Made by a program: the position numbers and the translations under genes
Notes under the pieces: generated by a model
Told to the model about the DNA's origin: nothing
Database searches by the model: none
What the model saw: only the letters and a program-made list of their open reading frames with translations
Shown here: piece by piece, positions 6,610-12,984 of the stretch
Position numbering within the stretch: the first letter of the stretch is position 1
Layout: each line of letters begins with the position of its first letter
From: Candidatus Nitrosopumilus sp.
Lineage (GTDB): Archaea > Thermoproteota > Nitrososphaeria > Nitrososphaerales > Nitrosopumilaceae
Length of the DNA: 19,997 bases
Direction of reading: 5' to 3'
Assembly: GCA_016784625.1 (NCBI GenBank)
Contig: JADHUF010000014.1
Span: forward strand, 1 to 19,997

Positions 6610-7416
6610 TTTTTTAAATTCTTCAACTATTTTATCATGAATCAATCCGTTTGTCACTAGAATTCCATTTTGATGATGAACTTCTTTGTTATTGTATGTG
6701 ATATCATTTCCTAACATATCAGTCATTTTTCCTCCAGATTCTGAAATAATACAATAAGATGCAGCTGAATCCCACTCTTTCATTTTATTTGTAGTTGTAA
6801 TGTATGCTTCAGCTTCTCCTGAACTAATCTTTCCAACTTTTAATGAACTTCCAATACTTGTAAAATCATCAATACCTAATTTTTTGATAAATGTTTTCTC
6901 TTTTTCAGATAGATGATGTCTTGATCCAACTGTTCTACATTTTGGAAGTTCTGTTTCTGTAGTTACAGACATTTTCTTCCATTTGCCATTTGAATATCTA
7001 AATGACCCGCTTCCTTTTTGTGCAACAAATAATGTTTTTTCTGTAGGCCAACTAATAACCCCAAGAATTGGTTTTTTATTTTTTATTAATGCAATCATAA
7101 CTGTAAATTCACCTGTTTTATCAATAAAATCAGAAGTTCCATCTAATGGATCTACTATCCATATCATATCCTTTGATAATCTACTTTGATCATCATGGTC
7201 TTCTTCAGATAATATTGTATATTCTGTTTGTGAAAGAATTTCTTTGATGATCTCATTACTCTTAAGATCTGCATCTGTGATTGGAGAATCATCACTTTTT
7301 TTAGATGTTTTAAAATCTCCTTTATAGATCTCTAAAATTGCATTTCCTGCCTCATTTGCAGCCTTGATAGCAATATCCAATTCAGGAATTTTATCAGCTA
7401 TGGGAATATCTTGCAA
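6604..7416 (-). CDS. cysQ: 3'(2'),5'-bisphosphate nucleotidase / inositol monophosphatase family
   Basis: Mg-dependent, lithium-sensitive-type phosphatase fold. Metal-binding motifs are present: Glu71-Glu72 (LSEEDHDD), DPLDGTSDFI (89-98) and WDSAASY (215-221). The resemblance is to CysQ, which converts 3'-phosphoadenosine 5'-phosphate to AMP, but archaeal members often also act on inositol phosphate or fructose 1,6-bisphosphate, so substrate is inferred mainly from the adjoining cysC. The 270-residue length is normal. Translation starts at TTG; an in-frame TAA directly upstream rules out a longer form, and AGGT lies 7 nt ahead as a ribosome-binding site. It is the last gene of the operon with the SDR and the two-helix membrane protein. 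Confidence 0.85.
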   Translation of the reverse strand: MQDIPIADKIPELDIAIKAANEAGNAILEIYKGDFKTSKKSDDSPITDADLKSNEIIKEILSQTEYTILSEEDHDDQSRLSKDMIWIVDPLDGTSDFIDKTGEFTVMIALIKNKKPILGVISWPTEKTLFVAQKGSGSFRYSNGKWKKMSVTTETELPKCRTVGSRHHLSEKEKTFIKKLGIDDFTSIGSSLKVGKISSGEAEAYITTTNKMKEWDSAASYCIISESGGKMTDMLGNDITYNNKEVHHQNGILVTNGLIHDKIVEEFKKL

Positions 7417-7425
7417 TTAAAATAC

Positions 7426-7635
7426 CTAAGTTGTAAGTTCTGGTTTTAATGTCCATACAACTCCTAAAACAATAAACGGAATTGACAAAACTCCTATGAT
7501 ACTAAGTACTGTGTTAAACTGTGCTTCTGATACCAGTGGATTATTTACTATCCATGGTAGTGGTAATGTAATAATTATCCAAATAATTCCTAAAAGTATT
7601 ATTAATTTTGCTTTTGCCTTTCTATCTTTCATCAT
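7426..7635 (-). CDS. Small two-helix membrane protein (69 aa)
   Basis: Two hydrophobic segments, about 10-31 (LIILLGIIWIIITLPLPWIV) and 42-63, are joined by a short polar loop; the basic N-terminus (MMKDRKAKAK) should be cytoplasmic. No family is recognised. It lies 37 bases after the SDR gene and 9 bases before the cysQ-type gene, so it is the middle gene of a minus-strand operon. A CAGGAG Shine-Dalgarno element at 7644-7649 is 8 nt from the first ATG; a second ATG follows at once and may also serve. Confidence 0.65.
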   Translation of the reverse strand: MMKDRKAKAKLIILLGIIWIIITLPLPWIVNNPLVSEAQFNTVLSIIGVLSIPFIVLGVVWTLKPELTT

Positions 7636-7643
7636 ACTTTGTA

Positions 7644-7649
7644 CTCCTG
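7644..7649 (-). promoter_or_regulatory. Shine-Dalgarno site
   Basis: CAGGAG on the minus strand lies 8 nt before the ATG of the two-helix membrane protein. It marks an operon-internal start, in contrast to the leaderless lead genes nearby. Confidence 0.55.
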
Positions 7650-7672
7650 AGTTCTATTAAATTCATGTGAAT

Positions 7673-8416
7673 TCATTTTATTGATTCTCCTCCATCTACT
7701 GCAAGTATTGCACCAGTAGTCCAAGATGCATCATCTGATGCAAAATACATTACTGCTTTTGCTATTTCTTCAGGTTGACCAATTCTACCTATTGGGTGCT
7801 CACTATCCATAAATTCACGATCTTTCTGAGTTTCTAAAAATGGTTTTGTCATATCTGTATCTACTACCCCAGGACAAATACAATTAACTCTAATCTTATC
7901 TTTAGCATATTCAAGTGCCCAACATTTTGTTAACAGAATCAATGCAGCTTTTGAAGCAGAATATGCATCAGCATTAAATCCCTGATATGCCTTTAATCCA
8001 GCATCAGATGAAATATTAATTATTGAACCACCTGTTTTTTTTAGATGAGGAATTGCTTCTTTAGTAAATCTAAATTGCCCTGTGAGATTTACATCTAATA
8101 CTTCATTCCATTCATTTTCGTCAATTTCATGTAGTTGTTTGATCTTTGGAAATATCCCTGCATTATTTACAAGAATATCCAACTTGCCAAATTTCTCAAC
8201 TATTTTATTTATGACATTTTTTACATCATTGCTATTTCTAATGTCAGCTACAATACCAACTGCATTAGGAATCTTTGATGCTGATTTTTCTAATCTTTCT
8301 TGGTTTTTTGCCGTTATCACTATTGTTGCTCCATTTTCTGATAAAATTTTAGCTGTAGCAAATCCTATTCCACGGCTTCCACCAGTTACTAATGCAACTT
8401 TCCCAGATAATCTCAA
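7673..8416 (-). CDS. SDR-family oxidoreductase (FabG-like)
   Basis: Classical short-chain dehydrogenase/reductase of 247 residues: TGGSRGIG nucleotide-binding loop (11-18), Asp58 for the adenine ring, NNAG (84-87), Ser136 or Ser137 in INISSDAG, and catalytic Tyr152 and Lys156 (YSASK). The acidic residue or basic residue choice after strand 2 (TAKNQERL) suggests NADP(H), but this is weak. Substrate unknown: 3-oxoacyl-ACP-type enzymes, sugar dehydrogenases and others share these motifs. The start is TTG; in-frame TAA lies three codons upstream, and a TATA box at 8440-8447 supports leaderless initiation. It leads an operon with a small membrane protein and the cysQ-type gene. Confidence 0.87.
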   Translation of the reverse strand: MRLSGKVALVTGGSRGIGFATAKILSENGATIVITAKNQERLEKSASKIPNAVGIVADIRNSNDVKNVINKIVEKFGKLDILVNNAGIFPKIKQLHEIDENEWNEVLDVNLTGQFRFTKEAIPHLKKTGGSIINISSDAGLKAYQGFNADAYSASKAALILLTKCWALEYAKDKIRVNCICPGVVDTDMTKPFLETQKDREFMDSEHPIGRIGQPEEIAKAVMYFASDDASWTTGAILAVDGGESIK

Positions 8417-8439
8417 TATCTTTTACATTAAAATTCGTA

Positions 8440-8447
8440 ATTTATAG
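8440..8447 (-). promoter_or_regulatory. TATA box for the SDR operon
   Basis: CTATAAA on the minus strand is centred about 28 nt upstream of the TTG start at 8416. It means the SDR message need not include the structured segment at 8551-8680. Confidence 0.5.
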
Positions 8448-8478
8448 CTCAATTTACCTCTAAATAGGCACAAAATAT

Positions 8479-8514
8479 ATCATAAAATAATATGAAATAT
8501 TATGATTTTTCATA
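8479..8514. repeat. Nested inverted repeats, candidate operator
   Basis: ATCATAA (8479-8485) pairs with TTATGAT (8500-8506), and TATGAAA (8491-8497) pairs with TTTCATA (8508-8514); ATATGAAAT also recurs just beyond. The cluster lies immediately upstream of the TATA box assigned to the structured RNA and upstream of the SDR promoter. In DNA this AT-rich (about 15% GC by hand count over 8461-8540) some symmetry is expected by chance, so an operator role is tentative. Confidence 0.35.
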
Positions 8515-8518
8515 TGAA

Positions 8519-8528
8519 ATTTTAAATA
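8519..8528 (+). promoter_or_regulatory. TATA box for the structured RNA
   Basis: ATTTTAAATA-like sequence on the plus strand lies 24-30 nt before the point near 8549-8551 where the structured GC-rich segment begins. No protein gene follows on this strand for over 1 kb, so the promoter most likely serves an RNA gene. Confidence 0.45.
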
Positions 8529-8550
8529 GTTAAAGTTACTATACTAATTA

Positions 8551-8680
8551 ATGCCGAAGGATATAATTCCTATCGACTAAAACTGCGTAGCCCCGCAGAA
8601 CGAAAAAGGCAATCAGACGTTCAACGTTCTGACAACGAGAGGAAATCTCTCATAGTTCTGCAGTAAAGGGGTTCCGCCTC
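8551..8680 (+). ncRNA. Candidate structured non-coding RNA (about 130 nt)
   Basis: GC content rises to about 50% (hand count, 8581-8680) between flanks near 15%, a known mark of RNA genes in AT-rich archaea. Plus-strand folding by eye gives a 5' hairpin (8555-8561 with 8568-8575, one bulge) and a closed domain: GCG 8585-8587 with CGC 8675-8677, CCCC 8591-8594 with GGGG 8668-8671, and GCAGAAC 8595-8601 with GTTCTGC 8655-8661. This long stem encloses two hairpins, TCAGACGT/ACGT-T-CTGA (8613-8632) and GAGAG/CTCTC (8637-8651), forming a three-way junction. A competing small hairpin CTGCG/CGCAG (8583-8598) is possible. A TATA box is placed correctly upstream and T-rich DNA follows. It is not tRNA, RNase P, SRP, or a C/D RNA that I recognise. 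Confidence 0.65.
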
Positions 8681-9112
8681 TTAATTTTCTAAAATATCTA
8701 CAGATACTGAACCCATTACATTTCCATTTGGATTGATAATAATTGAAACTTGTTGTACCTCAGAAATTAAAATATTTTTTTGTCCATCATAATTCCATGT
8801 AAAATATTCAGAAACTCCAGTTTGGTGTGATGTACTTTGAAGCTTAAAATCTTCAGAAAAATCAAAGTTTTCTCCATTTAATATTATTGATAAGATCTCT
8901 GGGCTACTTCCATTTGGAACAAATCTAAAAGAATATTCTCCCTTATCAATAGTAAATGTATCCGTATAGACTCCATTAATGTATAAATTAGAATCTGCAA
9001 GAGTTGCGTGAAATATCATATTATCTTTTTCTTCAGATGAATCAATTGAAAAATTTACTACAAAAACTGTAATTATTACAACTATGAGAATTGATATTAT
9101 TTTTTTCTTCAC
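8681..9112 (-). CDS. Membrane-anchored extracytoplasmic hypothetical protein (143 aa)
   Basis: A single N-terminal hydrophobic helix (about 4-23, after MKKK) acts as a signal anchor or signal peptide; the rest should lie outside the membrane and looks beta-stranded (for example NLYINGVYTDTFTIDKGEYSFRFVPNGSS and QVSIIINPNGNVMGSVSVDI). There is no lipobox cysteine. The family is not recognised. The start is GTG at 9112; a small gap separates it from the MltR/HEPN-like gene upstream. Its stop codon abuts the 3' end of the plus-strand RNA candidate, so the two transcripts may converge and overlap. Confidence 0.65.
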   Translation of the reverse strand: MKKKIISILIVVIITVFVVNFSIDSSEEKDNMIFHATLADSNLYINGVYTDTFTIDKGEYSFRFVPNGSSPEILSIILNGENFDFSEDFKLQSTSHQTGVSEYFTWNYDGQKNILISEVQQVSIIINPNGNVMGSVSVDILEN

Positions 9113-9223
9113 TTAAACAAGTTCTGAATTCCATTATAAAAATAAATTTCTAATTCAACTTTGAACTATTACAAGAACATTATTTTTAGCTAATACTTCT
9201 AATTTCTTAAGATGTTCTAATAC

Positions 9224-9589
9224 TCATTGATCATTAATCAAATTCATTATATCTTCCATTTTAAACATCTTTGGAGTAGTGACTCCTTCAAAATCATAAA
9301 GTTTTATGAGTCTATTTTTAATATTTTCAGATTCAATTTTTTTGTTATGTGCAAAATCATTTCGAATTTTTCTTATCTTATTTAATTTTTGTTGAATTTT
9401 TACTCTTATATTTTCATCAATCTCATTTTTAAAATCTATATGGTATTTCATTATTCTAGATAACCAAACAATTTTTGTTCCAAATGATACAGTTCTATCT
9501 TCATCAAATACAGTTTTTGTCCATAATGGAAAATCATTTTTATCGCGTAAAAATAAATCTGATATTATTACAGTAAGTGTAGAATCCAA
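9224..9589 (-). CDS. MltR/HEPN-like protein, possibly N-terminally shortened (121 aa)
   Basis: Residues 70-81 read NKIRKIRNDFAH, close to the conserved end of the MltR/DUF4145-like HEPN group, and provide an Arg76-X4-His81 motif, the catalytic signature of many HEPN ribonucleases. The preceding region (FGTKIVWLSRI, 36-46) matches the helix that usually comes before. Typical relatives have about 30 more residues before the first motif seen here. The only usable start is TTG at 9589, because in-frame TAG stops lie four and further codons upstream; the gene may thus be naturally short or a remnant. No MNT-type antitoxin gene adjoins. RNase, regulator or inactive fold all remain possible. Confidence 0.5.
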   Translation of the reverse strand: MDSTLTVIISDLFLRDKNDFPLWTKTVFDEDRTVSFGTKIVWLSRIMKYHIDFKNEIDENIRVKIQQKLNKIRKIRNDFAHNKKIESENIKNRLIKLYDFEGVTTPKMFKMEDIMNLINDQ

Positions 9590-9729
9590 TATTGATAACT
9601 AAAATACCTAATTTTGGAGAATTATCACATTCTAAATCATTTCTAACGGCTAGTTTTGTTAGTTAAATTTAATGTACTGTTAACCAATTTTTACACCGGA
9701 AATTAAGTACGTATTCTTGAATCAAACTC

Positions 9730-10371
9730 ATGCCTAATTTGCATAGTAAATGGTCAAAACAACCACAACCAAGTATTACTGAAAAAATTAATGACACTAT
9801 CAAGCCCAAAGGCCCACTTAAACCAAGGGTTCAAGATGGAATTAAAAAATTACAATTACAAATAAAAAAATTAGATTCAATGTTAACAAATCTACAAGAA
9901 CGCGATGCAAAATTATTTCAAAGAATTGTAGAAGCAACACAAAAACATGATACACAAACTAGCAAAGTTCTTGGAAATGAACTAGCAGAAGTAAGAAAAG
10001 TTACAAAAATTTTGAGTGGTGCTAGAATAGCATTAGAACAAATCGAATTACGATTAACTACCTGTAGTGATCTTGGAGATACTGTAGTAGCAATTATGCC
10101 AACCATGGGCTTGATGAAAAATCTAAAATCATCTCTTGGAAAAATAATGCCTGGTGCTGAACAAGAAATTGGTCAAATGGCAGAAATGCTTGGAGGATTT
10201 ATGACTGAAAGTTTCTCAGGAGATGCAGCATTTGGAATGGATGAAACTACTAATGCAGAATCTGAGAGTATTCTTAAAGAAGCAGCTGCTGTTGCAGAAA
10301 GTTCTGCAAGTCAAATGTTTCCTTCAGTTCCATCTGATACTCAAGAAGCAACCACTGCTAAATTCTATTAA
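9730..10371 (+). CDS. cdvB: CdvB/ESCRT-III (Snf7-family) protein
   Basis: Archaeal ESCRT-III homologue of the kind that forms membrane-constricting filaments in Cdv-based cell division. Residues about 30-165 show the ESCRT-III core: basic helix 1 (LKPRVQDGIKKLQLQIKKLDSML), helix 2 (LQERDAKLFQRIVEATQKHD), then ELAEVRKVTKILSGARIALEQIELRL and a further helical region to MAEMLGGFM. The C-terminal 45 residues are acidic and flexible and may carry an MIT-interacting motif for the ATPase CdvC, but I cannot define one. At 213 residues it lacks the C-terminal winged helix of crenarchaeal CdvB. Thaumarchaea have several CdvB paralogues; which one this is cannot be decided. cdvA and cdvC are not in the window. 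Confidence 0.88.
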   Translation: MPNLHSKWSKQPQPSITEKINDTIKPKGPLKPRVQDGIKKLQLQIKKLDSMLTNLQERDAKLFQRIVEATQKHDTQTSKVLGNELAEVRKVTKILSGARIALEQIELRLTTCSDLGDTVVAIMPTMGLMKNLKSSLGKIMPGAEQEIGQMAEMLGGFMTESFSGDAAFGMDETTNAESESILKEAAAVAESSASQMFPSVPSDTQEATTAKFY

Positions 10372-10379
10372 TTCTAAAT

Positions 10380-10862
10380 TTAACCATCTAGGGAATGATC
10401 TCTTGATTCTTTGATTCTTTTAACTCTACTACCTTCATCATCAATAATCCTGTCAACCCCTGAGAGTCTATCTCTTAAAGTATTGATAATTGAACCCACC
10501 TCATCAGCTTCACCTTCCACTCGCCTTCTCTTATCTGCAAGCTCACTAATTCCTCTATTTTCCTCCTCTATGTATTCACTAACTTTTTGTAGTTTTTCTT
10601 TGAGATTTTTAATATCAACTGATTCTTCTTCAATATCTTTTTCAAGCGAAGTTCTCTTATCTTTGAGATTTTTAATCATTAAACCAACATAATCAATTGC
10701 CTCTTCTAATTTTGCTCGTTTTCCCATCAATTCTACAATTCCAATTTCACTTGCAGAATCTGTTGTTGAAGTGGATTCTACAGATTCTTGTGCATTAACG
10801 CTCTCCTCACTTCTTTCTTCTACCATTTCTTCTCCTTCTTCTTTTTTGAATTTATCAAACAT
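10380..10862 (-). CDS. Coiled-coil protein convergent with cdvB (160 aa)
   Basis: Residues 1-40 are acidic, Ser/Glu-rich and probably disordered. Residues 45-150 show near-continuous heptads rich in Leu, Ile, Lys and Glu, predicting a long coiled coil with several repeats of an LKDKR/LADKR/LRDR-type unit (about residues 65, 107 and 130). There is no signal peptide or membrane segment and no cysteine. It faces cdvB tail-to-tail with a gap of 8 bases. Coiled-coil proteins are common partners of cytoskeletal filaments, so an involvement in division is imaginable, but convergent placement is weak evidence. Not assigned to a family. Confidence 0.7.
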   Translation of the reverse strand: MFDKFKKEEGEEMVEERSEESVNAQESVESTSTTDSASEIGIVELMGKRAKLEEAIDYVGLMIKNLKDKRTSLEKDIEEESVDIKNLKEKLQKVSEYIEEENRGISELADKRRRVEGEADEVGSIINTLRDRLSGVDRIIDDEGSRVKRIKESRDHSLDG

Positions 10863-10991
10863 TTTATGATTTTCTTTTCAATCTAGGAATAAAAAGTTAC
10901 TATGAATCTCAAAGCTGACCTTGTGAATGATTTTTAGTCAATTAAAGAAAAAAAGCAGTTATTACATCACTGATATTGAATTTCTGAATTC

Positions 10992-11360
10992 TTAGTTAGA
11001 ACCAATTGATTTTTCTAAATTAATAGCCAATTCTCCAATCTGCGGAAATTTGATGTTTTTACCCATTTCAGGATTTAGACCATAATTCATAAAGGAAATG
11101 TATTTGTTATTTACTTCATCATCATCTGAAAAATCAGCCGTCAAAGCATATCGAACTTGTAACCTTCCATTAACTAGTTTTTCAGTAAGAATTATTTTTA
11201 ATCTACTATTTGGAATATCTTTTTGAATATCTTGATTGTCGTCTTTCCCATCTTGATAATCAATAAGTTCTGCAAATGAATTGGTTATAGATAATAATGA
11301 AGTGCTAAGCATCAATAGGATTACAATTATCCCAACAGATCTGTCTTGTAATTTTATCAT
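10992..11360 (-). CDS. Secreted hypothetical protein (122 aa)
   Basis: The N-terminus MIKLQDRSVG followed by IIVILLMLSTSLLSITNSFA is a signal peptide with probable cleavage after residue 30. The mature part is hydrophilic, with an acidic stretch (YQDGKDDNQDIQ) and a beta-rich body (LKIILTEKLVNGRLQVRYALTADFS). No cysteine, repeat or C-terminal anchor. I place the start at the ATG at 11360 rather than at a TTG two codons earlier. It is divergent from the winged-helix gene at 11676 across a 315-base gap. Family and role not recognised. Confidence 0.65.
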   Translation of the reverse strand: MIKLQDRSVGIIVILLMLSTSLLSITNSFAELIDYQDGKDDNQDIQKDIPNSRLKIILTEKLVNGRLQVRYALTADFSDDDEVNNKYISFMNYGLNPEMGKNIKFPQIGELAINLEKSIGSN

Positions 11361-11675
11361 GCTCAAGATCTGCCTAAATGATAGATTAGGGACGGCGAGG
11401 AATTATCCTGTTCTTTATATGCTAAATTTCTTGCAAATACTCAAAAAACTCTCAAAATTGTATAATTTTTGTAAAAATATACAGAATAGATATTTTTTCA
11501 AAAAAATGATTTTTTCTGATCAAATTTTCAGGCATGAATTTTTTTGAAATTTCTTCCCCGCATCGATTTCATCAAAATTTATAGTGTTTTTTTAGCTACA
11601 ATACCTGTTCCGCTTTGCGTTCCGCTTTGGGGTTTCAAAATGTTCCTCATTAACTAAGTAGTTGTATACTATAGC
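11361..11675. other. Intergenic region between divergent genes
   Basis: No convincing gene or ORF is present. Most of the stretch is A/T runs. A GC-richer patch near 11388-11400 (GGGACGGCGAGG) lies just upstream of the secreted-protein gene. TTTATAG near 11577-11583 could be a plus-strand TATA box that would place a transcript start near 11606, at the edge of the 12-bp tandem repeat at 11607-11630 and about 70 nt before the winged-helix gene. TAACTAAG near 11651-11658 is the alternative TATA element for a leaderless transcript. Confidence 0.5.
11607..11630. repeat. Tandem 12-bp repeat upstream of winged-helix gene
   Basis: GTTCCGCTTTGC is followed directly by GTTCCGCTTTGG (11 of 12 bases identical), then GGG. 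It is markedly richer in GC than its surroundings and lies 46-69 bases before the ATG of the winged-helix gene. It could be a pair of operator half-sites or part of a 5' leader. Confidence 0.55.
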
Positions 11676-11963
11676 ATGTCAAAACAACAATACAGGTCCG
11701 AAATGGGCATAATGGGTGATATCTTAGACGTTACTGCCGATGGTGGTCGCGATGGAATCATTGTATCTGCAATCTCTCGTAAAGCCAATCTATCTCACTA
11801 CGCAGTACTAGACAAATGTGAGAAACTAGTAGAAGCAGGCTTAGTCGAATCCGTCAAAAATGACAGAAATAGAGTCTATTTGATTACTGAAAAAGGACTA
11901 CAATTTTTTCAGGAATTTAAGAGATTTCAGGGACTAGTAGAAAGCATGAATCTAAGGTATTGA
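11676..11963 (+). CDS. Winged helix-turn-helix DNA-binding protein (95 aa)
   Basis: Small single-domain regulator resembling archaeal HTH_45/PadR-like winged helices. Residues 8-20 form helix 1 (MGIMGDILDVTAD), residues 26-55 hold the helix-turn-helix (IIVSAISRKANLSHYAVLDKCEKLVEAGLVES), and residues 56-75 the wing (VKNDRNRVYLITEKGLQFF). The last helix (77-93) probably makes the dimer. The ATG at 11676 fits the domain boundary. It heads a plus-strand group with the membrane winged-helix protein and the secreted FnIII-like protein. The upstream tandem repeat is a plausible binding site for this protein, which is inference. Confidence 0.82.
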   Translation: MSKQQYRSEMGIMGDILDVTADGGRDGIIVSAISRKANLSHYAVLDKCEKLVEAGLVESVKNDRNRVYLITEKGLQFFQEFKRFQGLVESMNLRY

Positions 11964-12057
11964 GCCAATGAATCCCCAAATTGTACCAATTCATAGGAAA
12001 GGGTCGCTTCAAGAAGAGGGAATGATTTTTGTAAGGACTGATGGTATCCTCGAAACA

Positions 12058-12984
12058 ATGGTTAAGGCACATTTGATATTTGCTGGCTTAATTGTTGTAG
12101 CTATGGCAATGCCAATACAGTCTTCATTCAGCTCTACTCGAACTCTTGATCTGATAATTAATTCTGATGGTTCTACACATGTTTCAGCTGAGATAGATGT
12201 GGATTCTATATCTTCTGATTTTGAACTAAGTCTCTTTGGTCCATCTGTTGACAATTTTGTTGCTATGGGGGAAAACGGTTCTTTACTATCTGGAGATATT
12301 ATTGAAGATAAAATAATAATTGACACACTTGGTTCATCAAGCATTACTATCAATTATGATATTCATGATTTAATTTCAAAGGAAGGAAGAGTCTGGACTT
12401 TCTCACTTGATCCACCATCTGATTACTCAATACTAATGCCAGAAAACTCTGTAATTATTGGAATGAGTGTTTTCCCAAATAATATGGAACAAATTAATGA
12501 ACAAATTAAACTAGAACTTTCTAGTGGTCCTGCACAAATAGATTATATTTTTGGAACTACTGTTGAATCTACTCCAAATTCACCTGAACCTTCACTTGAT
12601 CTTTTATCTGCAGGACTAATTATTGGCCCAATTATTGCTGCAAGTATTGTGGCTGCAATTATTCTTAAGAAAAAACAATCAAAATCTATTTCACAAATAC
12701 CTAAAACATCATCAGAAAAACAATCAGAATCCAAATCTTTAGAGACTAAAACAACCTTCAAAATTAGATCAGATATACGTGAAGATGATCAAGAAATTGT
12801 AAAATTTATCTCTGAAAATGGTGGTCAAGTATTTGAAAGTGATTTACGAAAGAAATTTCTCCAGCCTAGAACTACTATGTGGAGAGCTGTAAAAAGACTA
12901 GAAAGATTAGGAGTAGTAGAAATTTATAAAAAAGATCTACAAAATATGGTTAAACTGAGAAATGACATGGAGGAAGAGAATTGA
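12058..12984 (+). CDS. Membrane-spanning protein with extracytoplasmic sensor-like domain and cytoplasmic winged helix (308 aa)
   Basis: From this ATG, residues 1-25 are a signal peptide (MVKAHLIFAGLIVVAMAMPIQ...). Residues about 28-170 are a beta-rich outer domain, residues 181-203 one membrane helix (LLSAGLIIGPIIAASIVAA onward) followed by KKK, residues 204-240 a Ser/Lys linker, and residues 242-301 a winged helix (IVKFISENGGQVFESDLRKKF, then TTMWRAVKRLERLGVVEIYKK). The topology is that of a membrane-bound one-component regulator, with DNA-binding end inside. Similar architectures with C-terminal MarR-like helices are known in archaea. An upstream in-frame ATG at 11968 would add 30 residues, but these use unusual codons (AGG, GGG, TCG) and would mask the signal peptide. 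Confidence 0.78.
   Translation: MVKAHLIFAGLIVVAMAMPIQSSFSSTRTLDLIINSDGSTHVSAEIDVDSISSDFELSLFGPSVDNFVAMGENGSLLSGDIIEDKIIIDTLGSSSITINYDIHDLISKEGRVWTFSLDPPSDYSILMPENSVIIGMSVFPNNMEQINEQIKLELSSGPAQIDYIFGTTVESTPNSPEPSLDLLSAGLIIGPIIAASIVAAIILKKKQSKSISQIPKTSSEKQSESKSLETKTTFKIRSDIREDDQEIVKFISENGGQVFESDLRKKFLQPRTTMWRAVKRLERLGVVEIYKKDLQNMVKLRNDMEEEN
12969..12973 (+). promoter_or_regulatory. Shine-Dalgarno site deciding a TTG start
   Basis: GGAGG lies 7 nt before the TTG at 12981, inside the end of the membrane winged-helix gene. It supports TTG initiation of the FnIII-like protein and coupled translation of the two. Confidence 0.6.

Noticed and set aside
8082..8447. Plus-strand ORF of 121 codons across the first SDR and its promoter
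   Set aside because: Antisense shadow of the SDR; Phe/Ser/Ile-rich composition typical of reverse-frame reading in AT-rich DNA.
8551..8680. Structured segment as a riboswitch or leader of the minus-strand SDR
   Set aside because: The SDR has its own TATA box at 8440-8447, downstream of this segment, and the plus-strand TATA position and T-rich end fit a plus-strand RNA better.
8551..8680. tRNA, box C/D RNA, SRP RNA or RNase P RNA
   Set aside because: No TpsiC arm or acceptor pairing, no RTGATGA box C, and far too short for SRP or RNase P RNA; the GAGAGGAAA run only superficially recalls an RNase P core motif.
10411..10692. Plus-strand Ser/Leu-rich ORF of 93 codons near cdvB
   Set aside because: Reverse-frame image of the coiled-coil gene at 10380-10862.
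11281..11547. Plus-strand ORF of 88 codons in the 11.3-11.5 kb gap
   Set aside because: It runs antisense through the signal peptide of the secreted protein and then A/T runs; no promoter, start context or protein-like composition.
11968..12057. Longer start for the membrane winged-helix protein at 11968
   Set aside because: It would place 30 polar residues ahead of a good signal peptide, and the added codons (AGG, GGG, TCG) are unlike the neighbouring genes; not fully excluded.
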